A DNA stretch of 64,000 nt from Exiguobacterium sp. s146 (GTDB lineage Bacteria; Bacillota; Bacilli; Exiguobacteriales; Exiguobacteriaceae): contig NZ_JACSMA010000003.1 in assembly GCF_018618415.1 (NCBI RefSeq), positions 1 to 64,000 on the forward strand, read 5' to 3'. This document shows positions 27,618 to 36,448 of the stretch, piece by piece. The notes under the pieces were generated by a model that was not told the origin of the DNA, ran no database searches, and saw nothing but the letters and a program-made list of their open reading frames with translations. Numbering within the stretch: position 1 is the stretch's first letter; every line of letters begins with the position of its first letter. A program made the position numbers and the translations under genes.

Positions 27618-27645
27618 AGGCGACCGGTCACGTGACCGATCGCCT
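27618..27645 (-). terminator. Probable terminator after the sulfur operon
   Basis: Long near-perfect palindrome (AGGCGA...TCGCCT around GGTCACGTGACC) with a short T4 tail on the minus strand, 16 bp after the stop. Confidence 0.5.
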
Positions 27646-27661
27646 AACTTCCAACATTTGA

Positions 27662-30130
27662 TTAGATAAACAGGTTCAAGTTACCGCCTTCGGCTGCTCC
27701 GAGGTACGCTGCCACACCACCGAGGTCGATACCGTCGATTAACTCTTCTTCTTTGATGCCCATGACGTCCATCGACATCGTACAAGCGACCATTTTGACG
27801 CCTGCCTCTTGAGCCGATTTGATCATTTGGTCAAGGGATGGCACGTTTTTGTCGCTCATCACTTTCTTCATCATCTTCTGACCCATACCACCGAAGTTCA
27901 TATTCGAGAGCGGAAGCTCACCCGCATGCGACGGCATCATCATGCCGAACATCTTCTCGAGGCCTTGCTTTTTCACTTCTGGCGCGTCTGGTTTACGGAT
28001 GACGTTGAGTCCCCAGAACGTGAAGAACATCGTCACGTCTTTGCCCATCGCCGCAGCACCTTGGGCGATGATGAACGAAGCGAGTGCCCGGTCGAGGTCC
28101 CCACTGAAGACGACCATCGATGCGCCGTCGCCTGCTGGCGCGCCCGCTTGGACGGTAGCAGGACCATTTCCTTTTTGAAGCACCGCTTCGACGCGACCAT
28201 TCACAAATTGTTTCGAGACGAGTTGGTTGCCCGTTTTCTTCGCCCATGCTTCGATGTCTGCGAAGAAACCTGGATCGCTTGCGAGGACACGGAGCGTCTC
28301 TCCTTCGCCGAGCTCGGCTACTTTTTTATTCACTTCTAAGATCGGTCCCGGGCATTGCAGACCGCACGTATCTAGGAAAATCGGTTCCCCGACTGGTTGA
28401 TTCGTCATTGCTGGCGGTGCCTCCTCCGTTGCTGTAGCGGCAGTCTCATTGACTGCCTGCGTGCCTGCCTCGATGGCATCGAAATCACGTTTTACTTGTG
28501 ACCACGTCTTGTAGCCACCGCTCAAGTTTTTCACCTTGAAGCCGTTTTGACGCAAGATGCGGGATGCGAGATATCCGCGAAGCCCGACTTGGCACGTCAC
28601 ATAAATCGTTTCATCTTTGTTGTAGTGATCCAAGTTCTCGCGTAGCGAGTTGAGTGGTACGTTGATCGAGCCAGGAATTTTACCAAGTTCGTGCTCCGAC
28701 TCGTCACGGACGTCGAGCAATGTCGCGCCATTTTGAACCAAGTCGTCAATCTCATTCCAGTGCACGACTTCGTTATCGCCGAGGACGACGTTCGAGGCGA
28801 CGTAACCGATCATGTTGACCGGATCTTTCGCCGAGCTGAACGGTGGTGCGTAGCTGAGTTCAAGGTCTGGGAGGTCAAGCACCGTCAAGCCGCCTTTCAT
28901 CGCTGTCGCAATCACGTCGATACGTTTATCGACGCCGTTCATCCCCACGCCTTGCGCGCCGTAGATTTCACCTGTCGTCGGATGGAACAACAGTTTGAGT
29001 GACACGGGTGTCGATCCTGGGTAATACCCTGCATGTGAACCCGGGTGGACGTGGACGGCTTCGAATTCTTTCCCGGCCGCCGTCAAACGCTTCTCGTTCC
29101 AACCGGTCGAGGCGACCGTCATATCGAAGACTTTGGCGATTCCAGTCGCCATCGTTCCGTTATATTTGACGTCACGACCGTTGATGATGTCGGCGACAAG
29201 ACGCCCTTGGCGGTTGGCCGGCCATGCGAGCGGAACGACCGTCGGCTCTTTAAAGATATAGTCGAGCACTTCGACGGCGTCACCGATGGCGTAGATGTTC
29301 GGGTCTGACGTGAGCATCTTCTCGTTGACGCGGATGGCGCCACGGATGCCTGTCTCAAGTCCTGCTTCCGTTGCGATTGACGATTCTGGTACGACACCGA
29401 TTGATAGGACGATCATATCAGTATCGATGACGCGACCGCTCTTCAAGTGGACACGTTTCCCTTTCTCAGAGAACGAATCGACACCGTCAGAAAGCTTAAG
29501 ATCGACGCCATGGAGACGCATATGCTCCTGAACCGGTGCGACCATCTCACGGTCGAGCGGTGTCATGACTTGATCGGCCATCTCGACGAGTGTGACGTCG
29601 ACGCCACGTTCCCGTAAGTTTTCAGCCATTTCAATCCCGATGAAACCACCACCGATGACTGTCGCATGTTTCGGCGCTTTGTCATCGACGTAGCTGCGGA
29701 TTTTATCCGTATCCGGGATGTTGCGGAGCGTGAAGATATCTTCTGCTTCTTCGATCCCTGGGATGTTCGGACGAATCGGTTTCGCACCTGGTGACAATAC
29801 GAGTACGTCGTACGACTCCTCGTACGTCTCACCTGTCTGGACGTGTTTCACCGATACCGTCTTCTCGGCACGGTTGATTTTTGTCACTTCCGTCAAATTA
29901 CGGACGTCGAGTTGAAAACGCTTGTTCATCCCCTCGACCGTTTGGACGAGCAATTTTTGACGATCTTGAATCACGTCACCGATGTAATAGGGAAGTCCAC
30001 AGTTCGCGAACGAGATATACTCGCCCCGGTCGAACATGACGATTTGGTTCTCTTCATTTAAGCGTCGAAGACGGGCGGCTGCCGAAGCACCACCGGCGAC
30101 TCCACCGACGATTACGATTTTTTGACTCAT
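27662..30130 (-). CDS. CoA-disulfide reductase-like / rhodanese / TusA / DsrE four-domain fusion
   Basis: 822 residues combining four sulfur-handling modules. Residues 1 to about 450 are an FAD/NAD(P)H disulfide reductase of the CoADR type, with FAD motif IVGGVAGGASAAARLRR and single redox Cys44 in SFANCGLPYYIG. About 465-550 is a rhodanese domain (active loop CQVGLR near 515). About 585-655 is a TusA domain with CGLQCPGP near 589. The rest is a DsrE/DsrF-like domain (FSGDLDRALASFIIAQGAAAMGK). Together they could reduce and relay persulfide sulfur; this is inference. It starts in an ATGA overlap with the upstream rhodanese gene, and the promoter carries a CstR-type operator. Confidence 0.9.
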   Translation of the reverse strand: MSQKIVIVGGVAGGASAAARLRRLNEENQIVMFDRGEYISFANCGLPYYIGDVIQDRQKLLVQTVEGMNKRFQLDVRNLTEVTKINRAEKTVSVKHVQTGETYEESYDVLVLSPGAKPIRPNIPGIEEAEDIFTLRNIPDTDKIRSYVDDKAPKHATVIGGGFIGIEMAENLRERGVDVTLVEMADQVMTPLDREMVAPVQEHMRLHGVDLKLSDGVDSFSEKGKRVHLKSGRVIDTDMIVLSIGVVPESSIATEAGLETGIRGAIRVNEKMLTSDPNIYAIGDAVEVLDYIFKEPTVVPLAWPANRQGRLVADIINGRDVKYNGTMATGIAKVFDMTVASTGWNEKRLTAAGKEFEAVHVHPGSHAGYYPGSTPVSLKLLFHPTTGEIYGAQGVGMNGVDKRIDVIATAMKGGLTVLDLPDLELSYAPPFSSAKDPVNMIGYVASNVVLGDNEVVHWNEIDDLVQNGATLLDVRDESEHELGKIPGSINVPLNSLRENLDHYNKDETIYVTCQVGLRGYLASRILRQNGFKVKNLSGGYKTWSQVKRDFDAIEAGTQAVNETAATATEEAPPAMTNQPVGEPIFLDTCGLQCPGPILEVNKKVAELGEGETLRVLASDPGFFADIEAWAKKTGNQLVSKQFVNGRVEAVLQKGNGPATVQAGAPAGDGASMVVFSGDLDRALASFIIAQGAAAMGKDVTMFFTFWGLNVIRKPDAPEVKKQGLEKMFGMMMPSHAGELPLSNMNFGGMGQKMMKKVMSDKNVPSLDQMIKSAQEAGVKMVACTMSMDVMGIKEEELIDGIDLGGVAAYLGAAEGGNLNLFI

Positions 30131-30432
30131 TGCTCATTTCCTCCTTTGACGACTTCACCTGGCCAACTCATCAAGCCATCTTCTATATTGGCCACTTTAT
30201 AACCTTTCGCTTCCATTTGCCAAGTCGCTTGCGTGCTGCGAGCGCCTGAGAGGCAAAGGACGATGTACTCTTCTTCAGGATTGAGCGAATCAATCCATTC
30301 CGACATTTCGGAGAGCGGATAGTTTGCCGCGCCCTCAATGTGCGCTTCTTGGAACTCGTCCCGTTCACGAACGTCGACGATATTTACCGGTACTTCAAAA
30401 TCCATTTGCCGTTTCAACGCAGATGCTTTCAT
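30127..30432 (-). CDS. Single-domain rhodanese
   Basis: 101 residues. The rhodanese fold is shown by NIVDVRERDEFQEAHIEGAANYPL, and the active-site loop is CLSGAR. It probably transfers sulfane sulfur in the cytosol, working with the downstream fusion protein, with which it overlaps by 4 bp. First gene of the operon; AAAGGATGG precedes the ATG after an approximately 105-nt leader. Confidence 0.9.
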   Translation of the reverse strand: MKASALKRQMDFEVPVNIVDVRERDEFQEAHIEGAANYPLSEMSEWIDSLNPEEEYIVLCLSGARSTQATWQMEAKGYKVANIEDGLMSWPGEVVKGGNEQ

Positions 30433-30545
30433 GTCTGTTTATCCATCCTTTGTATCTATAAAGTTTCACTTATTTATTCGTCAGCTTGGTAGCGGGCGTC
30501 CGTTAAAAGTTTGTGATTTTATGAACATATCGCTTCCACGTCATT

Positions 30546-30574
30546 AATATACCCCCTGCGGTATTTGATTGCAA
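30546..30574 (-). promoter_or_regulatory. Sulfur operon promoter with embedded CstR/CsoR-type operator
   Basis: Minus strand: -35 TTGCAA (30569-30574), 17-bp spacer, -10 TATATT (30546-30551). The sequence ATACCCCCTGCGGTAT (30549-30564 on plus) fills the spacer and the -10 element. It has the GC-tract-flanked-by-ATAC/GTAT form of CsoR-family operators. Binding there would block RNA polymerase. Confidence 0.75.
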
Positions 30575-30628
30575 GCGATTTGTTTGTCGAATCGGTAAAC
30601 GTTTGAAAAATCTTCACATCAAACGTTG

Positions 30629-30658
30629 TTGCTCGACACATACTCCCCCACGTATTAA
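30629..30658 (+). promoter_or_regulatory. Promoter and operator of the CstR-like gene
   Basis: -35 TTGCTC (30629-30634), 18-bp spacer, -10 TATTAA (30653-30658). A second operator-like palindrome, ATACTCCCCCACGTAT (30640-30655), lies in the spacer, suggesting autorepression. Confidence 0.6.
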
Positions 30659-30718
30659 GATGAGACTACACATTAAATAGTTGGATTACTGAACGATTTG
30701 AATATAGAGGTGAAGCGA

Positions 30719-30985
30719 ATGGAACAGTATCAATACGATGCAAAAGTGTTGAACCGGATGAAACGGGTCGAAGGACAAATTCGGGCCATCATCCGCATGA
30801 TGGAAGAAGGGAAAGAATGTCGTGACGTCGTGACGCAGTTAAGTGCGGCCCGATCAGCGCTTGACCGTGCCTCGACCATCATCGTCGCGAAGAACTTGGA
30901 GCAGTGCATCATCACTGCCCAACAAGATGGCGAAGATACGTCGGAAACCGTCGAAGAAGCCATCAAAATGTTGATGAAACGCTAG
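30719..30985 (+). CDS. cstR: CsoR/FrmR-family repressor, CstR-like (persulfide sensor)
   Basis: 88-residue all-helical DUF156 repressor (VEGQIRAIIRMMEEGKECRDVVTQLSAARSALDRA). Two cysteines, C34 and C63, sit at the sensor positions. The histidine that completes the copper site in CsoR is replaced by Asn59 (VAKNLEQC), as in CstR proteins that react with persulfides. Divergent position to the rhodanese/CoADR operon and two matching operators support CstR function. The ATG at 30719 has the site AGAGGTGA. Confidence 0.82.
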   Translation: MEQYQYDAKVLNRMKRVEGQIRAIIRMMEEGKECRDVVTQLSAARSALDRASTIIVAKNLEQCIITAQQDGEDTSETVEEAIKMLMKR

Positions 30986-31051
30986 TTCCCCTTGCTTTCC
31001 CTACGCAAATGGGCGAAAGTTAGAGTAACGACTTTTAAGGGGGACTTGTTT

Positions 31052-31483
31052 GTGAACTTCGAAGAAAAAGTAGAATCATTTAAAGCGCTCGTCGCTGAAC
31101 GCAATATGACGTTCAAAGAGAGCGAAACTGAAACGCACGTCACATTTTTGACGCGTGAAACGACTAAATCCGGGGCTCAACCCGTTATGATTATCGCCTT
31201 CAACAAAAAGACGACAGATGCGGAGCTGTATGCCGCGACGGTCACACACGTGCCGGATTACGTCGAAGACCTACCGATTCTGAACGCGTTGAACGAGTTC
31301 AACCAAGAGTTCAAATACTTCCGCTGCGTGCTCGACAGCGACCGTGATGTCACGCTCGCCTCGACGCTCGACCTCGACCTCGGCTTCTCGCCAGAGATCA
31401 TCTTGCAACATTCATTCATGATGTTCCAAGCGGCCGACGAAGTGAACGAGTACATGCAGAAGTTGTATACGCAAGTCCAATAA
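31052..31483 (+). CDS. YbjN-domain protein
   Basis: 143 residues, soluble. The layout VNFEEKVESFKALVAERN...FLTRET, ILNALNEFNQEFKYFRCVLDSDRDVTLASTLDL and ADEVNEYMQKLY matches the YbjN fold. Function not established. It starts at GTG 31052 after AAGGGGGAC. It follows cstR by 66 bp on the same strand and may be read from the same promoter. Confidence 0.6.
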   Translation: MNFEEKVESFKALVAERNMTFKESETETHVTFLTRETTKSGAQPVMIIAFNKKTTDAELYAATVTHVPDYVEDLPILNALNEFNQEFKYFRCVLDSDRDVTLASTLDLDLGFSPEIILQHSFMMFQAADEVNEYMQKLYTQVQ

Positions 31484-31485
31484 CA

Positions 31486-31522
31486 AACAGCCGCCCCGGA
31501 CGAATCCAGGGCGGCTGTTTTT
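31486..31522 (+). terminator. Terminator after the YbjN gene
   Basis: Arms AACAGCCGCCC and GGGCGGCTGTT with an interior mismatch, followed by T5. Confidence 0.85.
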
Positions 31523-31573
31523 GAATCATTCTTTCGAGCGGACTCGTATAAGGAGAAAAAGGAGGAATTGCTG

Positions 31574-32518
31574 ATGATGACACGTTACACCCATTACCTC
31601 GAAGCACTCGAAGGAATCAGGGGGGCGACAAAATGGTTCACTGACGATTTCCGACGTTTGATGGCAATCAACTACGCCATGCACGATGCCCCGTTCGATT
31701 CGAAACGGTTCGAACACGCTCAAGCGGTTCTGAAACAAAAGACCGGCATGTTCTCAAAATTTCGCGGCAGCAATAATTTCGTCTGGCTGTCGTTTCTCGA
31801 CGCCAAGTATGAAGACATCGAACCGGCCATCGACGAGGTACTCCGGCTCGACACGTTGCTCGACCGAAAGCACTTCCGCTTCAGTATGTTACGGCCTTTC
31901 ATCGCGAGCCAGCTGATTAACGTCGAGGAGCCTGAACGCCGGCTCGATGAGGCGAGCGCGCTCTATCAAACGTTCAAACGAAACCACCCTTGGCTGACGA
32001 CCGAGGAGGACCTGTTGTCTGCCCTCGTTCTCGTTCAAGCGTTCGATGACCACGATGCGTTGAGTCAACGGATTGAGGCGTATTACGAAGCGTTGAAAGT
32101 CGAGTTGTCCCGCTCGAACGAGCTCCAACTTGTCTCCCATCTGCTCGCTTTTAGCGACTTGCCCTCAGACGAGGTCATCCGCCGCTTTTTGGACTGGCGT
32201 ACGCGGCTCCAAGGACAAGGAATCGCCGTCAAAAACGAGCATCTGCCAGCACTCGCCCTGTTGGCCATCGTCGCGGCCCCGAACGACAACGATGAGCGCG
32301 ACCTGATGGAAATTACGAGCGCCGAGAAAGAACGAAATCGTTGGTTCCATGCCCACGCGTTGACGGTCGCTCTGCAGCTCGTTGCGGCGAACAACATTAC
32401 GGAAGACGCGAGCGATTTACTGTTGCACGGTACGTTCGCCCATTTGCTCGCCATGCAACAGGCCGCAACGGCCGCGGCGACCGTTGCCATCATCTCAAGT
32501 ACGTCTTCGAGCGACTAA
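31574..32518 (+). CDS. DUF4003-like protein
   Basis: About 314 residues, soluble and helical, without signal or membrane segments until a low-complexity Ala/Thr/Ser tail (QQAATAAATVAIISSTSSSD). The N-terminus (YLEALEGIRGATKWFTDDFRRLMAINYAM) and FSKFRGSNNFVWLSFLDAKYED resemble the DUF4003 family of Bacillales; tentative. Start at the ATG 8 nt after AGGAGG. Confidence 0.6.
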   Translation: MMTRYTHYLEALEGIRGATKWFTDDFRRLMAINYAMHDAPFDSKRFEHAQAVLKQKTGMFSKFRGSNNFVWLSFLDAKYEDIEPAIDEVLRLDTLLDRKHFRFSMLRPFIASQLINVEEPERRLDEASALYQTFKRNHPWLTTEEDLLSALVLVQAFDDHDALSQRIEAYYEALKVELSRSNELQLVSHLLAFSDLPSDEVIRRFLDWRTRLQGQGIAVKNEHLPALALLAIVAAPNDNDERDLMEITSAEKERNRWFHAHALTVALQLVAANNITEDASDLLLHGTFAHLLAMQQAATAAATVAIISSTSSSD

Positions 32519-32523
32519 TCCCC

Positions 32524-33246
32524 TCAACTAAACAAGTACCAACTGAGACAACCGAGCACGAACACCGAGTTGGCGATTTCGACGATCCCGATCTTCATGA
32601 TGGGGATCTTTTTGCCGTAGAACGCGATTGCTCGGATTAGGCTCGGCGCGTAAGCGAGCGCGAGCACTGGGTAGCTGAGCACGACAAAGAGGGTGACGAG
32701 GACGACGTGATACCCCCACGATACGTTCCGATAGAAGCGGCTCTTTTTCTCCCGAATCATCGTCTTGACGAAAAAGATGCTTCCGAGGAAATATAAATAC
32801 GGCAAAGCAAATACCCACAGCATCGTCGCGTCGAAGGCGCGCGCCCCGAGATAATAGCTCGCCATCCCGCCGATGCAAAACGAGGTGACGGCGCTGACGT
32901 CATTCCAGACGTTACGCTCGTCCTTGATTTTGGCGAAATAAGCGTTGACGAGACCGAATGGCATCATCGCAAGGACGAACCAGACGAGACGCCAATCAGA
33001 CAGAAACACGGGGATGGCCGCGACGATCGCAATCGTCAAATACGTGATGACCGTGCGCAACATCTGCTGCGATTTCTTCCGTTGCTTGATGAATTGGAAC
33101 AAGAAAAATGTCCCCATATAAACGAACAACCAGGCGATGGCGAACGGGATGTGCGCGAGCGTCCACCCACCGACAATCCCGCCGAGTAAGAACGGTAAGA
33201 TGAGCATCGACCAAGCGCCGTGTTGTTTTGGAATCATCCATTTCAT
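32524..33246 (-). CDS. YwiC-like membrane protein
   Basis: 240 residues with about eight membrane segments. The N-terminal signature MIPKQHGAWSMLILPFLLGG is typical of YwiC-like proteins, possibly related to prenyltransferase-type membrane enzymes. Function unknown. GGAGGGAGTC precedes the ATG. Confidence 0.75.
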   Translation of the reverse strand: MKWMIPKQHGAWSMLILPFLLGGIVGGWTLAHIPFAIAWLFVYMGTFFLFQFIKQRKKSQQMLRTVITYLTIAIVAAIPVFLSDWRLVWFVLAMMPFGLVNAYFAKIKDERNVWNDVSAVTSFCIGGMASYYLGARAFDATMLWVFALPYLYFLGSIFFVKTMIREKKSRFYRNVSWGYHVVLVTLFVVLSYPVLALAYAPSLIRAIAFYGKKIPIMKIGIVEIANSVFVLGCLSWYLFS

Positions 33247-33311
33247 GTGACTCCCTCCTTCTACGTTCAGTGTAGAAGAAAGACGGCTATAAAACTGTGA
33301 TAAATTTTACA

Positions 33312-33341
33312 AAACAAAAAACGATCTCAGGCGAGATCGTT
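33312..33341 (-). terminator. Terminator overlapping the yitT stop codon
   Basis: Arms AACGATCTC/GAGATCGTT with a 4-nt loop; T6 follows on both strands. The yitT stop lies inside the loop and stem. Confidence 0.8.
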
Positions 33342-33968
33342 TTTTGGTGCAAGCTTGGGTTTGATGACCGTCGGCTTGGTATGTTCGACCACGTCGTCCG
33401 TCAACATCTTCGTGACGACACGACCCGCGATCGAGACCGCGACGAGCGTATACAGTGCATTCGACAGTGGCAAATAGATGAGCGAGATTGCCAAGACGAT
33501 GACATCAAACGTGATGAGAATCGTCCCGACCGATACGCCGGTCCATTTCGATAAGCCGAGGGCGAATAAATCGTCGCCTCCGGTCGCCCCGCCCGATTTC
33601 AAGACGAGACCGAGACCGTAACCGGTCACAATCCCGCTCGCGATGGCGGCAAACAACGTTGCCGGCCACACTTGGATATCGAACGTGAGTAAATCCAAGC
33701 GATCCCATATGGCATAGCTGAGCGACAGTGACGTCGCGGCAAGCACGGCTTGTCCCACGAAGCGCCAGCCTTTCCACCAAAGGGCGATTAAAAAGAAGGG
33801 GATATCGAGTACGATCATCGAGATCGCCGGATCGATATCAAATAGATAGCGGCCGAGCAATGCTAGCCCGACGAACCCTCCTTCTGCCAAACCAAACTGT
33901 TCATTCAAATAATAATAACCGAACGCCATGATCAGCGTTCCGAGCACTATGGTAGCAACTCGTTTCAT
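33327..33968 (-). CDS. YitT family membrane protein
   Basis: 213 residues with five to six membrane segments and the conserved GGATGGDDLFALGLSKWTG (written as landmark) followed by LITFDVIVLAISL. The C-terminal DUF2179 domain of full-length YitT is missing, so it is of the short type. Start at ATG 33968, 8 nt after GGGGAGGA. That Shine-Dalgarno is the 3' arm of a hairpin, so translation is probably controlled by the leader upstream. Confidence 0.8.
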   Translation of the reverse strand: MKRVATIVLGTLIMAFGYYYLNEQFGLAEGGFVGLALLGRYLFDIDPAISMIVLDIPFFLIALWWKGWRFVGQAVLAATSLSLSYAIWDRLDLLTFDIQVWPATLFAAIASGIVTGYGLGLVLKSGGATGGDDLFALGLSKWTGVSVGTILITFDVIVLAISLIYLPLSNALYTLVAVSIAGRVVTKMLTDDVVEHTKPTVIKPKLAPKNDLA

Positions 33969-34200
33969 TCCGATTGTCCTCCCCGTTTTCAACGGAGAGG
34001 AGGATCCTCAGTCGTAGCCGCGGTTCCATCTGTTCCATCTCCGATCTTCCGTTTGTTGATTTTTACATTGATGTTGCTTGTAAAAAAATCAACGCTAGAA
34101 GTCCGGTAATTGAAACAGAGGCCATGTCCTCTCGGTATCCATAAAGACCTTCCTTTCCCAAATTGCGCGTAGTCATGTGACCAGTCTAACACAATTCCGG
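33969..34200 (-). promoter_or_regulatory. Structured mRNA leader of yitT, T-box-like core with SD-sequestering hairpin
   Basis: Three elements are seen in 5'-to-3' order. (1) A 13-bp hairpin at 34055-34093. (2) The motif GATGGAACCGCGG at 34018-34030, which matches the T-box core (GGTGGNACCGCGG) at all but one or two positions. (3) A hairpin at 33977-34001 whose 3' arm is the Shine-Dalgarno sequence. An upstream CGGAGA (34038-34043) could pair with UCUCCG in the 5' arm (33993-33998) and free the site. No Stem I with a clear specifier was found, so a classical T-box is not proven. Confidence 0.4.
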
Positions 34201-34222
34201 AGTTGTTTCATTAACTGTACAT

Positions 34223-36346
34223 TTAGTGTAAGTTACGTTTCGGTAAATCTTTCTTCCCGAACCACCACCAGTTCCAGTCCCCGAACAGTTTCATCAAGGA
34301 TGGGACGAGCAGCATTCGAATGATCGTCGCATCGATGAAGATGGCGAGCGCGATGCCGACGCCGAGCTGTTTGATCGGGCTGACGCCGGTGAAGGCGAAC
34401 GCGCCCGTGACAACAATCATGATGACCGCGGCCGACGTAATGATTTTACTCGTCTTGGCGAGTCCCATCTCGGTCGCGTAATCGTTATCGCCTGTCTCCC
34501 GGTAATATTCCTCGATCCGTGAGACGAGGAACACCTCATAGTCCATCGACAGACCGAACACGAGCGAGAAGATGAACACCGGGGTCAAGATACTGATTGT
34601 CTCGGCATCGTACACGTAGCCCGACTCGAAGATGATGACGAGCAGACCGAACGTCGCCCCGAGACCGAGCACGTTCATGATAATCGCCTTAATCGGAATC
34701 AAGACCGAGCGGAACGCCCACATGAGGATGACCATCGTTGCCAAGATGACGGTCACGACCGCATACGGGATACTGTCATAAATCTCCTCATAGATTTCTT
34801 CGTTGAACGCAGCCGGTCCCCCGACATTAAAACCGCTCTCGCGCCAATCTCTGACGAACGCCTGGGCGTCTTTGTCGCTCGGCGCGACGTTGAAACTGAC
34901 GTTGACGAGGGCGAGGTCCGTATTCCCTTCGAGCGTGACGAGGCGTTCGAACGCCTCGAGCTGTTCCGGCGCCGCTTCAGCGAGTTGTTGGAATTCGGCT
35001 GGTTCGAGCCCGGACGCCGTTAAGAACGTCGTCACGTTGTCGACGATTGGATCCTCGGACAGCTCATCGGTAAGTGCCGTCAATTCATCGAGAATCATCG
35101 AGTCGGTCAAATCGTTCGCCTCAAATAAAAGCACCGCATCGGTCGACGTCTCTCCGAACACGTCGTCCCAACGTTCAAGGGCGGCCCGAGATTCATATGA
35201 CGTCGGAAGTGCGTCGGCACCCGGGATGTTCAGCTCAAGGTCGCGGACGAACCAGAGGCTCGGTAACAATAACAACAGCGCGACGATTGTCATGACGACA
35301 GGACGTCGCATCACAAAACGGGCCAACTTCTGCCACCGCACCTCGGAGCGCGTCTCATTCGTCTTGATGAGACGCCCTTTATTGATGGCATCCCCGACGA
35401 TATATAAGGCAGACGGCAACAACGTGAGCGCCGACAAGACCGCACCGGCGACCGCCATCAATGCGCCGAGCGCTACCGCCTGAAACACGTCGACTTGGAT
35501 GAATAGCAATCCGGCCAGTCCGACGAACACACAAAGTCCCGAGAACAGAATCGACCGGCCGGCCGTTGCGACCGTTCGGACGATGGCCGCCTCACGTGAA
35601 TTCCCATGCGCGAGCTCTTCCCGGTAACGGTTGACGAGCAAGAGCGAGAAGTCGATGCCGAGCGCGATAGCGATCATCGCGACCGCATTCAAGACGAAAA
35701 TGGACAGTTCCATCGTCTGGGCAAAGAAGAACAACGAGCCGGCCGCCACGATGAACGTAATCAAGCCAACGAATAAAGGCATGACCGCAGCGAGCGGTGT
35801 CCCGAAGACGAGCAAGAGGACGAGCAATGCGACCGGAATCCCGATCAACTCGGCCCGAATCAAGTCATTCTTCGACGCCTCATTCAAGTCATCCGCGAAG
35901 ACCGGTTCTCCGGTCAGTCGCACGTCTGTATCCGTATCTCGAATCAAGGCGTCGCGAACATCAGCGATGGACGCTTCAGCCGCATCGTAGTCCTCGAACT
36001 CGAGCAATAAGTAAGCCGCGTCTCCAGAGCGGGCGTCTGGGTTTTCCGTTGGTGTAATCACACCATCGACCCCGTCGACCTCAGCGAGCCGATCGCGTTG
36101 CTGTTCGATGACCGTCTCTAAATCGCCACCTTCCAACAAGACGATCATCGAGGCCCCGGCCCGGTCGAACCGGTCGTTCAACGTATCTTCCACTTGGGCG
36201 AAGCGCCCGTCTTGAATCGCAAACCCGTTGCCGCGCAATTCACCTGGCAACTGTAATCCGAAATACACCGATACCGCGAGTAACACCGTCCAAATCAATA
36301 CGACAGCGTAGCGCCATCGGACTAACGCTTGTCCTAATCGTTCCAT
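34223..36346 (-). CDS. MMPL family (RND-type) membrane transporter
   Basis: 707 residues with twelve membrane segments in two halves, each half with a large extracellular loop. MMPL signatures: ALGIDFSLLLVNRYREEL and LVFGLSMDYEVFLVSRIEEYY. Similar in layout to Bacillus YdfJ. It probably exports lipids or hydrophobic compounds using the proton gradient; substrate unknown. GAGAGGAGTGG precedes the ATG. No convincing terminator was seen between this gene and the yitT leader. Confidence 0.88.
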   Translation of the reverse strand: MERLGQALVRWRYAVVLIWTVLLAVSVYFGLQLPGELRGNGFAIQDGRFAQVEDTLNDRFDRAGASMIVLLEGGDLETVIEQQRDRLAEVDGVDGVITPTENPDARSGDAAYLLLEFEDYDAAEASIADVRDALIRDTDTDVRLTGEPVFADDLNEASKNDLIRAELIGIPVALLVLLLVFGTPLAAVMPLFVGLITFIVAAGSLFFFAQTMELSIFVLNAVAMIAIALGIDFSLLLVNRYREELAHGNSREAAIVRTVATAGRSILFSGLCVFVGLAGLLFIQVDVFQAVALGALMAVAGAVLSALTLLPSALYIVGDAINKGRLIKTNETRSEVRWQKLARFVMRRPVVMTIVALLLLLPSLWFVRDLELNIPGADALPTSYESRAALERWDDVFGETSTDAVLLFEANDLTDSMILDELTALTDELSEDPIVDNVTTFLTASGLEPAEFQQLAEAAPEQLEAFERLVTLEGNTDLALVNVSFNVAPSDKDAQAFVRDWRESGFNVGGPAAFNEEIYEEIYDSIPYAVVTVILATMVILMWAFRSVLIPIKAIIMNVLGLGATFGLLVIIFESGYVYDAETISILTPVFIFSLVFGLSMDYEVFLVSRIEEYYRETGDNDYATEMGLAKTSKIITSAAVIMIVVTGAFAFTGVSPIKQLGVGIALAIFIDATIIRMLLVPSLMKLFGDWNWWWFGKKDLPKRNLH

Positions 36347-36415
36347 CCCTGTCCACTCCTCTCCATCTAAGAAGACTGTTCCCGTTTTTAGGCGAGATTG
36401 TATAAGCCTTCGTAA

Positions 36416-36446
36416 AAAAATCCTGAACCATGTCCCGGTCCAGGAT
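36416..36446 (-). terminator. Terminator after the 263-residue hypothetical gene
   Basis: Arms AATCCTGGACC and GGTTCAGGATT (one wobble pair) followed by a T7 tail on the minus strand. Confidence 0.82.
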
Positions 36447-36448
36447 TA

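Noticed and set aside
33989..34192. 67-codon frame within the yitT leader
   Set aside because: Overlaps the structured leader elements and has no ribosome binding site; sequence looks non-coding.
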